Assembly (NCBI GenBank): GCA_018350325.1 | Contig: JAEVLN010000029.1 | Span: forward strand, 514,807 to 578,806 | Direction of reading: 5' to 3' | Source of the DNA: Globodera rostochiensis | Lineage: Eukaryota; Nematoda; Chromadorea; Rhabditida; Heteroderidae | Length of the DNA: 64,000 nucleotides | In this document: one piece after another, positions 48,847-59,869 of the stretch | Numbering within the stretch: the first letter of the stretch is position 1 | How the letters are laid out: the number at the start of each line of letters is the position of its first letter | Program-made: the position numbers and the translations under genes | The notes under the pieces: generated by a model | Seen by the model: only the letters and a program-made list of their open reading frames with translations | Told to the model about the DNA's origin: nothing | Database searches by the model: none

Positions 48847-49736
48847 TTAAAAGTGTATTTTATTGAACCAATCCTTCGCTTCTTCAATGTTTTCTATGCC
48901 GCGGCAACAAAAGGTTTGATTTTTAAAAATCGAAACTAAATTAAATGTCGCGCTAAAACAACACCAACAACAAACTAACCAGCTTTACAGACCCACAAAG
49001 ATCGTTTGCAACATATTAGGCATTCTAAAATATTGTTTTGTTCTGCATTTACAAATTGATCAATGGGAACACGATTTATACAATGAAAATTAATGCTTGT
49101 TCACAACTTAGATAGCACAATATATACAACCGTTTACACAAACGCAAACAATGTTTTAATTATTATCATAAAAAATAATTTAACTAAGCATTAAAATGTT
49201 TATAATTATTTTAAATGGCATCGTTTGTTCTGAGAATTCCTAAACATTAACTAGAAATAGAGTTAGTATTTTAGTAAAAAATGATGAAACAAATAAAAAT
49301 ATTTATCACAAAAGAAGACACTAATAAAGCAATAAAAAACTTTAATTAATGCCAAGTGTTTCACATCAAGTACAAAAAAACACCGTCAAATAACTTATAA
49401 AACAACACAAGGTTATAATTAGCAAAAATAAAAATAAAAAGAAATTAGTAAATATTTGAACTCAAGCATTACCTATCTAATCAATATTTTGTAAAAACTT
49501 TTTAGAATAAAAAAATTATTTTTCAAAAAAACATTATCAGCATTTTTAAATATAAACTACATATTAAAGTGCACAAAAAAAAAATACGTGTACATTTACT
49601 CAAACAAGCATTATCAGTTAAGACCAGGGTGCATATCAGGAGGTAATCATACTCTAAAAAAACGTGGAATTACTCACCCAAAAAATGCCAACGCGGGTCA
49701 CGGAAATTTGTGACGTCTCTGATGGTTTCCAAAATT
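48847..49736 (-). CDS. Candidate 3' end of a minus-strand gene, PH-domain-like C-terminus
   Basis: Three candidate exons join in consistent phase. They are 49736-49678 (TIRDVTNFRDPRWHF, donor GTGAGT), 49024-48989 (36 nt, CLICCKRSLWV, donor GTAAAG) and 48935-48847 (terminal, TAA). The last reads FKNQTFCCRGIENIEEAKDW followed by FNKIHF. A beta-strand ending in FCC followed by an EEAKDWFNKI helix resembles the C-terminal half of PH domains, where the Trp is the hallmark residue. PH domains bind phosphoinositides or proteins at membranes. The intron strand is T-rich, as usual in nematodes. The full domain is not assembled and the family call is tentative. Confidence 0.42.
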
Positions 49737-50020
49737 CTATATGTAATTACTGTAGCTTTTTAGTTTCCTTTATGCCATTTGTTAATACATTTCTTAAATA
49801 AAGCTGAAAATGCACCACTTATTCGATTATTTCTGACCTTAGAACTTAATTTTAAAAAAATCACCGATTTGTTCTTTTTAAAACCTGATCCAAATTTTAA
49901 AAGCGCAATCTAATGGATTACTAATTTTTAAAATTTATTTTAATAGTAAAAAACAAATTTCCGAAGATGGCCAAAATTTAGCGACCACCGTAAATTAGCC
50001 CGTTTAAATAAAAAACTCAC

Positions 50021-50072
50021 TTTAAACAGGCGCATTTCGTAATTATGTGTAGCTGTAATCACATTTAACGCC
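50021..50072 (-). CDS. Candidate exon upstream of the PH-like chain
   Basis: Minus-strand acceptor CTAATATAATTTAG, then one base and ALNVITATHNYEMRLFK, then a consensus donor GTGAGT. Its phase does not connect directly to the exon at 49736, so an intermediate exon would be needed. Confidence 0.35.
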
Positions 50073-50415
50073 CTAAATTATATTAGAAAAACAAATAATT
50101 TTATTCCTGCTCAATTTTCGTTTAATGTCCAATATCCGTGACAAGTTTTTAATCAAACTCAAAATGCATTAATTAAACAACACCAAGGCATCGTTAAAAT
50201 TTAAAATAAATCATAATGCATAAAAAAAATAAAAATTATTTAATTTATACATAAAGAGTTGGGTAAGTATTGGCAAGAGTAATAACATTATACAACAAGA
50301 TAAAATTACGCCTGCCAAAAAAACCAAAAATTTTCCAAGCGGATTTCTTCAAAAAGTACAAAATTAACCGTCAACTTTTAATTATTATAAATTTAATAAT
50401 AATAGCCCAGGCTAC

Positions 50416-50461
50416 CTGCCGGGAGTTCTTTTCCTTTTACAAAAAAATGGGAAGGGTGCGA
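50416..50461 (-). CDS. Candidate exon upstream of the PH-like chain
   Basis: Minus-strand acceptor AATATTTAATAAAG, then SHPSHFFVKGKELPA plus one base, then donor GTAGCC. It is likely part of the same gene as the downstream candidates, but the connecting phases are unresolved. Confidence 0.33.
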
Positions 50462-51244
50462 CTTTATTAAATATTAAAAAAAAACAAATTAAAAACTTGA
50501 TTAATACCATTTAAATTAACAATAATTGATTCAACATATTTTAAATAGCCATCTGGAATTTTGTTGGGAAATAACTTTGTCGGAATGCCATAATATTCAT
50601 AATCATTTAATTGAAAATGACTAAATTAACGTGCCTCTTTAAAAAATAAAAAAAAGTTTAGTTCTTTTCTACAAGCTATTTTAACAATTTTTTTCTCCTT
50701 TTTATTAGAATGCTGATCCAACAATCCTCGGCGACGATACTGATATCTCCGTATAAGCAAACCTTTAATATTGTCACCAAAATGATTTCTATTAAACGTG
50801 TATATTTATACTAAATATAAAAAAACTTTTTATATTGTAAAGATGTGAATATAAAAACATACAAAGAATTCTTTTAAAACAAAAATTTCAAATTATGCGC
50901 TCCGTAATGGAATAATTATTAACAAATAGTTATAATATTAAGTAAAAATACTCTATTACAGCAAAAATAAATAATATTATTGATTAGAATAAGCAAAGGC
51001 ATTTAAAACAAAATAAAATTTAATTTTTCAACACCATAGCTCACAAAGCTATTCACTTATATTGACACCATGTCAAGAAGTTCGATGGCCAAAATTTGAG
51101 AAAATACTAAATAATTATCTTTGTTTGATGCTGATGATCTTGAAATCTGAAGCAACCAATTATTTTTTTAATTTAATTTAATAATTAACAAAAGAAGGAT
51201 TTTTGCCATAACTCAATGGATTTAAAGACAGAGTTTTAAGGAAA

Positions 51245-51410
51245 TAGATAACTGCCGTGCAAAGAAATAAGCAATTGATCATTACGGCCTCTAAGGAGCT
51301 ATTATAAAACAAAAAATTTAAATTTAAAAGAATTTTAATAAAAAATAGTGAACAAATAACAAATCAAAGGGTTTAAATATCTAGAAACATGCAAGCTCAC
51401 TCATATTAAA
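51245..51410. repeat. Segmental repeat, copy 2 of 2
   Basis: Second copy of the 48605-48790 segment. Confidence 0.88.
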
Positions 51411-52042
51411 ATAAAAAAATAGACCTCCCGTGGTTGTCACCGGCAGACCCATCGTACGTCGTACTAATCGATTGTCCAAATTTCCCGTGACATATATATG
51501 CATTACTTTTTTTAGAATGGGTAAGCAGTACAGCAAAATTAATTTTCTATAACTATAAGTTAATTATCTATAATTTTTAAAATTATAAAAGATAAAGGTT
51601 CCAAAGTATTAAAAATGACTATTTAAATTATACTTTTTTTCGTAATACTCATTAATCAAGTAATGATTTTAGCTAACATTTTTTTATCAATGTGATTCTT
51701 TAAGTATTATTTATTTTTGCAAATTTAAAATTCAAACATAAATTTTTTTATTAAAGATATTTATTAATTAATGAAAAAATTATCTTTTTTCTCAAAACCG
51801 CCATCAGCAGTTTTTAGATTCACAATTTTAATATTTTTTGAATAGATCCTCCCGCCGATAATAATATAATATATTTTTTAATTTTTTCTTGAATAAATTC
51901 GTCTGTTTTACAGAATATTATTAAGCTTATTGAATAGATTTGCGCATACCTATCTTGTTTTTATATATTTTTTTACTAATTTGAGAGCGTGGTTGTTGTA
52001 GTCTAAGTATTGGTTCAATGCTGCCAACCCGACAATTTCCAG

Positions 52043-52094
52043 TTTGCAACAACGGTGGGCTGCTTTTAATAATATTTTTGCAAGTTTTTATTAG
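52043..52094 (+). CDS. Candidate short exon
   Basis: The acceptor AACCCGACAATTTCCAG precedes LQQRWAAFNNIFASFY and TAG. It lies 66 bp before the stronger candidate at 52161. Confidence 0.28.
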
Positions 52095-52160
52095 AGCCAG
52101 ATTGTGTGCAGTATTGATATTGTTTCTTCTGTCATTTTTTATTCAAATTTTTTGCCGCAG

Positions 52161-52286
52161 GTCGAAATAATTGATGGAATAGTCCCGTTGGGAGACACCA
52201 AATTGTGCTTGTTTTTTGAATTTAAATTATGCATTTTGTTAGCGGATCTATTATTTTGCTTATTGTTTTTATTCACATATATTTAA
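52161..52286 (+). CDS. Candidate terminal exon, 41 codons
   Basis: An excellent acceptor (TTCAAATTTTTTGCCGCAG) opens VEIIDGIVPLGDTKLCLFFE. The remainder is hydrophobic (LLADLLFCLLFLF) before TAA, which could be a membrane span or simply T-rich sequence. No family is recognised. Confidence 0.4.
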   Translation, partial: VEIIDGIVPLGDTKLCLFFEFKLCILLADLLFCLLFLFTYI

Positions 52287-52492
52287 TAATGTTGGTAATG
52301 ATCTAGCATTGGTCTTGCGAAATATTTTAACCAAAATACAAATTTTTTTGTGTTTTTATATTTGCTATGTTTACTCATTATTTTATTTTGTTATTTCATT
52401 AGTAAGGTAAAAAAAATGCTGAAAATGGCTCTATTAAATAGAGAAGCCCTAAAATAGTGTGGAAATAAATTTTTTATTCTTTTGTTCTTTAG

Positions 52493-52639
52493 ACGCTTAG
52501 TATCCCATGTGGCTGTTGCTCTGTGGATCTATGCCGAACAGCTTGCAGGCGCATCGGCGTGCACGTTTTGAAAAAAAAGTATTGGATACTTTTTTATATT
52601 ATAAAAAATGTTGTTATAATATTTGTATATACTATTTAA
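52493..52639 (+). CDS. Candidate exon, 48 codons, cysteine-rich start
   Basis: The acceptor TTTTATTCTTTTGTTCTTTAG is followed by TLSIPCGCCSVDLCRTACRR (five Cys in 20 residues), then IGVHVLKKKYW and a hydrophobic tail to TAA. Clustered cysteines hint at a disulfide-rich or metal-binding module. An antisense frame is also open, so confidence is moderate. Confidence 0.4.
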   Translation, partial: TLSIPCGCCSVDLCRTACRRIGVHVLKKKYWILFYIIKNVVIIFVYTI

Positions 52640-53859
52640 ATACGAATTGAATTCACAAATTTTTATTCATTTGCCTGCCGATTTTTTATAGAAATAGTTT
52701 AATTGGAATTATTGGTATATTTTGTTGTAAGATGTTTCTTATAATAATTAAAAATTTTAAAAAAATTAAAATTGTTTATTTTTGGTATTTTTAAGCACCG
52801 TCGGATGAGTTACTTTTATAAGCTGCTGTTAATTTATGTTGCATTTCACTTACTAATAACATTGGTGCTGTGTGTTTATATTAATTTGTATATAAATTTT
52901 AATTTTTTTTGATCATGCTATTTAGAATAAACACTATTCATTCATTTTTTTCTTAAGTAAGCAAAAGAGAGATAACGAGGCTGGAAAACTTCTTTATATT
53001 GCCTGCTATTTTAATTTATTATTGTAACTGTAAATCAAATTTTTTTTACATATTCTTGGAAAGCATATATTTTACATAATTCTAGTAAATAATTTTTTAA
53101 TTTACATGCTCAATGAGTTCTTTTTAAAATTGGTATTCTTGTTTCAAAATGTCTGTTGCCTTAAAACACATTTTCGAATTGTCAAGAGTGTTCCACATAT
53201 ATTGATATAAAAGTTATTAATTATTTAAGTAAATTAACAAGTTTTATTAAAATATTAAATTGTTTTTTGGCTTAGATTTAAATAATGTAAGATTATTATT
53301 ATTTAATCATTAAAATTTTTTGCTGAAAATGTATTGGTAGGTATTAGTATATACTTTAGTCTGGTCGATTGATTGATCCTTTTTATTATCAGCCAATGAC
53401 CGATGGGTTTATTTTTATTCTTCAATACGAACGTTTTTTAATGTAAGTGCATCTGTTTTTTGGGTTTATTTACTAATTAATAATATTGAGCATATAATTT
53501 CATTTTCTTTAAATCATTACAATTACGGTTGTCGATGCACTTTTGTATTAATTTTTTAGAGTTTACTGGCGCATTGTTTTATGTTTGATTGACAACTTAT
53601 GATCAAAATATCAACGCTCAACGGAAATAATCGTGCAAGAGAAAACTCTGCACTCAACTCGCTCTTGCTGCACCTTTCATCCCCGGATGGCCGATACCGT
53701 AGTGTGAACAGTAGTCGGCGAATATGTTATGGTTTATTTTAGAAATCGGTTAATTTAAGAATAACTGGTTAATTTTGGAAATTCTAAAATTTGTCAAAAA
53801 CAAATATATATAATAAAGAAAGTAGCACGGTCGGACGACCCAAACTTTGCACTAAAAAT

Positions 53860-54056
53860 GGATTGAAACGAATGAAAATGAATGGCGAACAGCGACTAAA
53901 ATGATGCCCGGCATCACACGTAGTAATTGATTGGCGTAGAGAACGCAAACCCTAAGTCACATCAGAGAAAGAGAGAAAAGAGTGGGAAATAGAGAAGCAG
54001 TACTTTTATTGTGGTGGCCCGTATGAACGCAACCGGCGAGGGGGGGGGGTATGATA
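53860..54056. repeat. Dispersed GA/CT-containing repeat, copy 3 of 3 (inverted)
   Basis: It is the reverse complement of the repeat at 31567-31805 (GAATGAAAATGAATGGCGAA, GAAAGAGAGAAAAGAGTGGG), ending in a 10-G run at 54040-54049. Confidence 0.8.
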
Positions 54057-55582
54057 TCATTCCACATTTGGAGTGAGTAATATGTATTTTGTTTTGAAAA
54101 GATTTAATCAATAATGCGCGGTGAGATCATTCTATTTTAGCAATTTGTTTTGATTTAAATTAATTACGCACACTCTACCAATCGTTCTTTTGATTATTTC
54201 GCTCTTATTTAATGGAAACCCGCCAAATTATGAATTTGGACTCAATTTCTTAGACAAAAATAGTCAAAAGAACTGACAAAATCGAATCACTATAGTCAAT
54301 GCTTTTTCGAATAAATTAAAAAACAATAATTTTTATAAAAAATAAACAACAAATTTGATACGTTATGTAAATTGATTTCATATTACCAATTAAAGCCTTA
54401 ACGCGACGGCCCTCAACTGGACCATTCGCACCAAGCGCTCACTGAAATTTCGATGCTCTTGCACTTGCACAGGCTTAATTTTGCGATTAAAAAAATGTTT
54501 AATTTTATTTGCTCTTAAAACAGTGCAAATAAAACAGACAAAAACATTGAAAAATAAAATGTAAATAATTAAGAAAAACTTTGTTTTGTTATAAATTTTT
54601 GTAGAGTTTTCTTAACAAAATCGTTAAAAATCATAAAAAAAAATTTTCGACGACGTCGTCGGAGCCGTCGAACAAACCAACAACAAAATCCAAGACTAGA
54701 TAAGGCCCTGGTCTCGGGCACGAACCCAAATTTGAGTGCTGTTTTGATTGTACCTAAGAATAAGGAGAAATCAAAAGTTTATAAGTAATTAGAAGGAGGA
54801 AAACAGATTAAAATTTGATTTTGATCGCTTGATTAATATCATTATTTAATGTATTATTAATTTATTAAAAAACAATTAGTTATATCATGTATAACCCGTT
54901 TTAGGCTGGGAACAAGGTAGTGGGGGCCAGGGTCGCCAATTTGTAAAATTGGTTTCTATTTATCTAAAAAAATCGAAAATATTTTGAGCAGAGGTAAACG
55001 ATTCGCGTTTGTTAAAATTTATTTACGTGATTTTACATATATTATTTATACTAAGCATATAAAAATGACAAGATGGTTTTTAGGCATATTTTTGCTAACT
55101 TTAATAATATTTGATCTTTGCATAATTTCTTTTTATTTTTGTTTGTAACAGTTAGCGCTAAATTACAATTTATTGTTTTTTAAGCTTTACTTTTTCATTC
55201 CTTAAGAATAATATATATTTAAAAATTTTAACTCTTTTCACTCGTTCCTTCCTTAGTTTGTTGCAGGATTAAAATACATTATTCTGAGGAACTTATTTTT
55301 CATTTTTTGGATACACACTTTATTATTTTTGTTTCTTGAAAAAAGAAATTTAAGTTTTACTATTCAATGTTAATTTTACAAATTTGCACTGAACGGTTAA
55401 ATTGGTGAAGGTTTCCAAACCATATTGTCTTATTTTGAAGATGTTATTGATATTTTTTAAAAATTGTTGTAAATATAATTTTATTTAAATATTTATCTAC
55501 AATCATTATGTTTTTTGTATAAATAAAAACGTTAATGACCGACCTTCTAGCTTGCTCCTCCCATTTTTTAACTTGGCTTCAG

Positions 55583-55623
55583 TTCGTTCTATCCTGTCAG
55601 AAAACCCATTTTTAAATAAGGAA
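55583..55623 (+). CDS. Candidate internal exon
   Basis: A very strong pyrimidine-rich acceptor (TTTTTTAACTTGGCTTCAG), then RSILSENPFLNKE, then donor GTATTT. The antisense frame here is also protein-like (DRIERTEAKLKNGRSKLEGR), so the strand is not settled. Confidence 0.3.
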
Positions 55624-55758
55624 GTATTTTATTTTTTAATTAATAAAAAGTTGTGCTATTAATTCTGTATATTTTTTATTCCTGTATTTATGTTTGAATA
55701 TTTTGCTTCTATAAATTTTATATTTTTTTGTATTTACGTTATAATTTTTAACTTGAAG

Positions 55759-55836
55759 GGTTTAGCGCTGCACACGTCCCTTCGAGACCGCGCCGAAACT
55801 ACACAGCCAGCACAGGAAGTCTTCGTAACGTTCCCG
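55759..55836 (+). CDS. Candidate internal exon, 26 codons, phase 0-0
   Basis: The acceptor AATTTTTAACTTGAAG and a donor-like GTTGGT enclose GLALHTSLRDRAETTQPAQE plus VFVTFP. The preceding candidate ends in phase 0 (41 nt with two leading bases), so the two could be joined in frame. No family is recognised. Confidence 0.33.
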
Positions 55837-56108
55837 GTTGGTTTTTGCTTTTTGTATTTAGTTTTGATCAAATATAGATAATAATTTAATTGGTGTGATA
55901 TTTAATCACGTAGATTTATATTTTTATTTTGTAGTGTCATAAATTAAACTTGAATAAAGTGTCTAGATTTCAATTGTTAATTTAACAATAGTAATAAGTT
56001 TAATTTTGGAGGGCTAACGTCAATCGTTTGCAACTTTCAAAACGAATGATTGTAAATACATAATTCTGTTGTAGAGATTTGTCTGTTACTGTAATCATTT
56101 TTACATAT

Positions 56109-58790
56109 ATGTTAGAATGAACTTGAGTTTCGTGCCGAAAAAGAAAATCTCTCTTCCGGGAATCGGGAGCTCCTTGAAAGTTGTGGATTGTTTAAGCAAC
56201 TTTTTGAGGCGCATCTAAAATAAATAGTTTCAACTCAGTACGGTGGACAAGTGAGTCCCAGGGGCCGAGTTGCGGGTCACTTTGGTAGTTGCACAAAGGG
56301 AAATTCTTTTCTTTTTGCCCCAATCGCTTAGCACCTGGTGGGAGGATGGTAAGTTGGAATGTTTGGGACAACTTTGTTGTTGATCACTTTTTGATCAGAG
56401 CAAAAGCCTGGTCTGGAAAAATCTACGAAAATTGCTGGGTCGAAATTTCGAAAATCGTTTTTTGTCCCTAACTTTTTTTGTTTTGCCCGTGTTGGTTTGC
56501 GATGTTTTGTGATATTGTAGAGTTTTTCAAACTGCGTCGAATGTTGTTTAGTTGGTGCGAAAATTTTTTGAAATTTTCAAGCTAGGCCCCCTAGAAGGTT
56601 TTTCGGTTTTTTGTCATTAACTTTTTTTTGGCTGGATTTCAGGCGAAATAAAGATCGCTTTCAACACCCAACTTTTCAAGACCTATCGATTGGTGTTTAT
56701 TTCGCCTGAAAATTCCAAAAAGTGCTTTTTGCCAGCCAAGTGCATCGGTGGCGGAATGGTTAGTGGTGTGGGTGTGGGGGGTCGGGTGGGGGTTCGAATC
56801 CGCTTGGCTTAAATCATTTTTTACCACTTTCTGTGCATATGTATGATGCTGGAAATAATTTCTAAAATCATTTTTAATTATTCCCGAGTTTTTAAAAATA
56901 TTTTTAGGGGGTATTTGGAAATTTTTTGAAATTTCATTTTTTCGGTCACCAAAATTGGGGAAATGTTATGAAAATTCATAACTTTTTTTGTTGAAGATCA
57001 TTCGCAATGAATTTGGTCTCATAAAATGCAGAAAAATAAGCACTATTTTTGTGATATTATTGTTTTGGTGGAAGATTAAAATTCAAAAAGTTACGGTCGA
57101 TATTTCGAAAAAAATGAATTTTTCACAAAAAAATTCATAAAAATTTTTTGAATAGAGATTATCAAAAAATCATTCATTAGATAAATAGCAGATTTTTTTC
57201 TCTATTAGAAACTATTTTAGTTGGATTTAAAGCATTGAGATGGAATGGAGTTATGATCGAAAAAGTGAAAATGGATTCTCAACCCAAAGGGGGACCCCTT
57301 TTGGGGTATAATCGAAAATTTTAATTATTTTTTTCCATTTTCTTTGTAGTTGTAATGATGCGAAAAGTGTTTTAAAGCATTAAAATGATTATTCCCGATT
57401 TTTTAAAAATATTTTTGTGGGTTGTTTGGAAATTTTTTGAATTTTCATTTTTTGGTCACTAAAATTGGGGAAATGTTATGAAAATTCATAACTTTTTTCA
57501 AACTTGAGTTATCATAATAAGTTTAATATGATAAAATGCAGAAAAATCGGCGCTATTTTATTAGTATTTTAGTTTTACGAAAGGTTGAAAGTTCAAAAAG
57601 TTAAGATAAATTTTTCGAAAAAAATGAATTTTTCACAAAAAAAAACATAAAAATTTTTTGAATAGAGATTTTCAAAAACCAATTAATTAGATAAATAGCT
57701 TATTTTTTTCTCTATTAAAAACTATTTTAGTTCACCTTAATGCCTGAACTTAAAATAGAGATATGATCGAAAAAGTCAAATTGGATGAGCAAACCAAAGG
57801 GGCACCCCTTTTGGAATCTGATCAAAATAATTTTTATTACAAATTTCATCAAAATGAATTTATTTCGACTAAATTTAATATTTGAACTTTGTTTTTGATT
57901 TTTTTAAATGAAAATCTCGAAAAAGGACAAAAAACAACTAAATGCGAATAAATAGTACGCTAAATTGAGAGATTTAGGGCAGACACGTTAGAGGAAACTA
58001 GAGACAACTGTGAATACTTGCACCCCATAGAATTATTGTTTTATTTTTCTGCGTCTCTGTCACAATTGTGAGTTGGAAGTGATAGATTGAAGAATTGAAG
58101 TCCATTTAATCAATATATTTGCTCTGTTTGGCTCAAACAGAAACTTTTTTATTTAAAAAAAAAATACAAAAATTTTTTAAATTTCAAGTGCGGTTGAACC
58201 GATATTTTAATAGTAAAAATTTTGAATATTCTTAACGGCTTTCTTAAATTTTTGTTTTTTTAAGGTTCAACTCAGTCATGTATTTTTGAATATTTTTAAC
58301 ACCTTTCTTAAGTCAAATCCCAACAAATTCGTCGAAATGGAGGAGCACAAACAGTCAAATGCCAACAAATTCGCCTGAATTGGAGGGACATCATTAACCA
58401 ACAGCAACAGAACATGGAGGCGTTTAAGAGGAATGGTAGGGCAATTTGTGTTTAAATTTAAATGAAATCAAGGGGTTAATCGAATTTTTGAAAACCCAAA
58501 GGGGGGACCCTTTTGGAATCTGATCAAAATAATTTTTATTCCAAATTTTATTGAAATGAATTTATTTTCTCTTTTAATGATTAGGGAAGTATTTAAAAGA
58601 ATTAAAATCACTATTTCCAATTTTTGAAAATATTTTTGGAGGAAATTCAGAAATTTTAAAATTTGCATTTTTTTACAAAAAAATTCGAAACAATTTACCG
58701 AAAAAAGGAAACCAAACCAAATTAATTTCTTGGACATTGTATTTTCTGAACAAATAGTGTGCTAAAAAGGGAGAGTCAGGCGGCGAGAGT
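56109..58790 (+). mobile_element. Right-hand repeat family, copy 1 (+)
   Basis: From about GTTAGAATGAACTTGAGTTT rightwards the sequence matches, inverted, 61848 down to about 60500 and 64000 down to about 62990. The family contains a decayed coding-like stretch (EFRAEKENLSSGNRE; HKGKFFSFCPNRLA; NCWVEISKIVFC), a tRNA-like module, then AT-rich units of about 500 bp repeated in tandem (56860-57310, 57390-57830). Each unit ends in an AACCCAAAGGGG palindromic motif. No known transposase or reverse transcriptase was seen. Confidence 0.7.
56735..56808 (+). ncRNA. tRNA-like module (74 nt) with A and B boxes
   Basis: It contains TGGCGGAATGGTTAGTGG, close to a tRNA A box, and a perfect B box GGTTCGAATCC, followed by a TTTTTT run. 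The ends GCCAAG/CTTGGC can pair. A normal cloverleaf does not form, because the A box is displaced relative to the acceptor stem. It is therefore a tRNA-derived or tRNA-mimicking internal pol III promoter and not a functional tRNA. Copies are at 61147-61219 and 63634-63707 (minus). Confidence 0.6.
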
Positions 58791-58792
58791 GT

Positions 58793-59312
58793 TTGGACAT
58801 CGACGCACTTGGCTCAATCAACAGTTCAAAACTGCATTCCCCGCACCTTAAACCGTCGTACCTGGCTCAATCAACAGTTCAAACTACCATCCCCGACCCC
58901 AAATCGTTGTACCTGGCCTCTTTTTTGGCTGAATCAACGGTTCAAAACTGCCATCCCTGCACCCCGAACTGTTGTATTGCTGACAAATTCCACGCAATTA
59001 AAGAAGAATTCAAGCAAAAAGGAAAGTATTCAAAAAAAGAATGGAATCAAATTGAGGAGAAAATTGCTAAACATTTAAAAGTCTGTCGCAAAAAAATATA
59101 TAAATGGAAAAAAGAATTTGCCTTAATTCAAAGAAATCCAAAAAATGAGCGAAAAAAAATTTTGGTAGAAAAATTTGATGAAAAGAAAGCCGAGTTAAAG
59201 CGGGACGGATTCAAAAACTCATATAAAAATGAATTAGATAAAACTGTTGCAAAAGAGTTGGGCCTTAGTGTTGCAACAATTTACAATTGGAAACGAAAAC
59301 TTGGCCAAACCG
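58793..59312 (+). CDS. HTH-domain protein exon with minisatellite-encoded N-terminus
   Basis: The frame runs from 58793 to a consensus donor (G|GTGAGT) after 59312. The first 60 residues are encoded by a degenerate minisatellite (LAQSTVQ repeats). From about 58975 the sequence is Lys/Glu-rich, with two helix-turn-helix-like units: KHLKVCRKKIYKWKKEF and AKELGLSVATIYNWKRKLGQ. Such HTH units occur in transposase-type and DNA-binding proteins. It sits between inverted copies of the repeat family, suggesting an element-borne or captured gene. The true start is unclear, since translation could begin beyond the minisatellite. Confidence 0.5.
58800..58975. repeat. Minisatellite CTGGCTCAATCAACAGTTCA type (+)
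   Basis: Units containing TGGCTCAATCAACAGTTCAA and CCCGAACCGTTGTACC-like blocks repeat about four times with decay. The same units occur inverted at 59940-60240 and 62640-62950. Confidence 0.85.
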
Positions 59313-59353
59313 GTGAGTATTTGGAGCCCAATTTTATTATTTATTTTTATTAA

Positions 59354-59869
59354 TTAAATTCTTTTACAGTACTAAACTAGTCTTGTTTGTTGATATTTTG
59401 GATGAAAAATACTGGTAATAAATTCTAACTCCACCACAAATGACACATCTTTTTTGTTCGGTACTTTTAGTAATATAATTTTAATTGCAATTAGGTTTTA
59501 CCAAATTACTATTTTTTATTTGAATTACTTTTTGACAGAACTTAACCCATAGTCTCCCATACAGCCAACTCATAAAATTTGGTTACATTTCTTATCATTT
59601 CTAAACATTCCTGATTGTGATCATTGTTATTTGTTAATTGCAAAATTAGTCAAGTTATTCGCACATTAATTTAATTTAATTCAAAATCCAGGGGGATACG
59701 GTCAACATTATACTCCTAAGAACGGATGACTGACATGTATTTTATAAGTAAATAAAATTAAAAACAAATTTATTCCCGAATCTAATTATATATTATAATA
59801 TTTTTAATGTAAAAAACTAATATAAAAATTAAATAACATTTCTTTAAAAACTAAAAACAATAAAGAAAT
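59354..59869. other. AT-rich interval, nothing recognised
   Basis: No ORF, hairpin or repeat stands out between the HTH exon and the inverted minisatellite. Confidence 0.6.

Larger units (their letters stand above)
16813..51500 (-). other. A-rich (+) block; probable minus-strand sense, islands and repeats
   Basis: About 35 kb in which A exceeds T on the + strand, with GC-richer islands every few hundred bases. The strongest splice-like signals read on the minus strand. Outside the entries listed here, the long intervals (for example 23.8-26.9, 27.4-27.9, 29.2-30.3, 32.9-34.2, 36-37.6, 38.4-41.6, 44-46.8 and 47.8-48.6 kb) show no gene I can support, only AT-rich filler and isolated islands open in several frames. 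Confidence 0.65.
51501..56100 (+). other. Second T-rich (+) block with candidate + exons
   Basis: The + strand becomes T-rich again, with an A-rich pocket at about 53.75-54.85 kb. Strong acceptors on + precede several open frames (listed). Intervals such as 52.7-53.5, 54.1-54.6 and 55.0-55.5 kb show no supported gene. Confidence 0.6.

Noticed and set aside
7000..56000. Possible nuclear copy of mitochondrial DNA, suggested by AT content and strand skew
   Set aside because: No recognisable mitochondrial protein, rRNA or tRNA sequence was found in the frames I read.
7000..56000. piRNA cluster of the Caenorhabditis type
   Set aside because: The CTGTTTCA upstream motif was noticed only once (near 6353, outside the block) and not in front of the islands; islands are also much longer than 21 nt.
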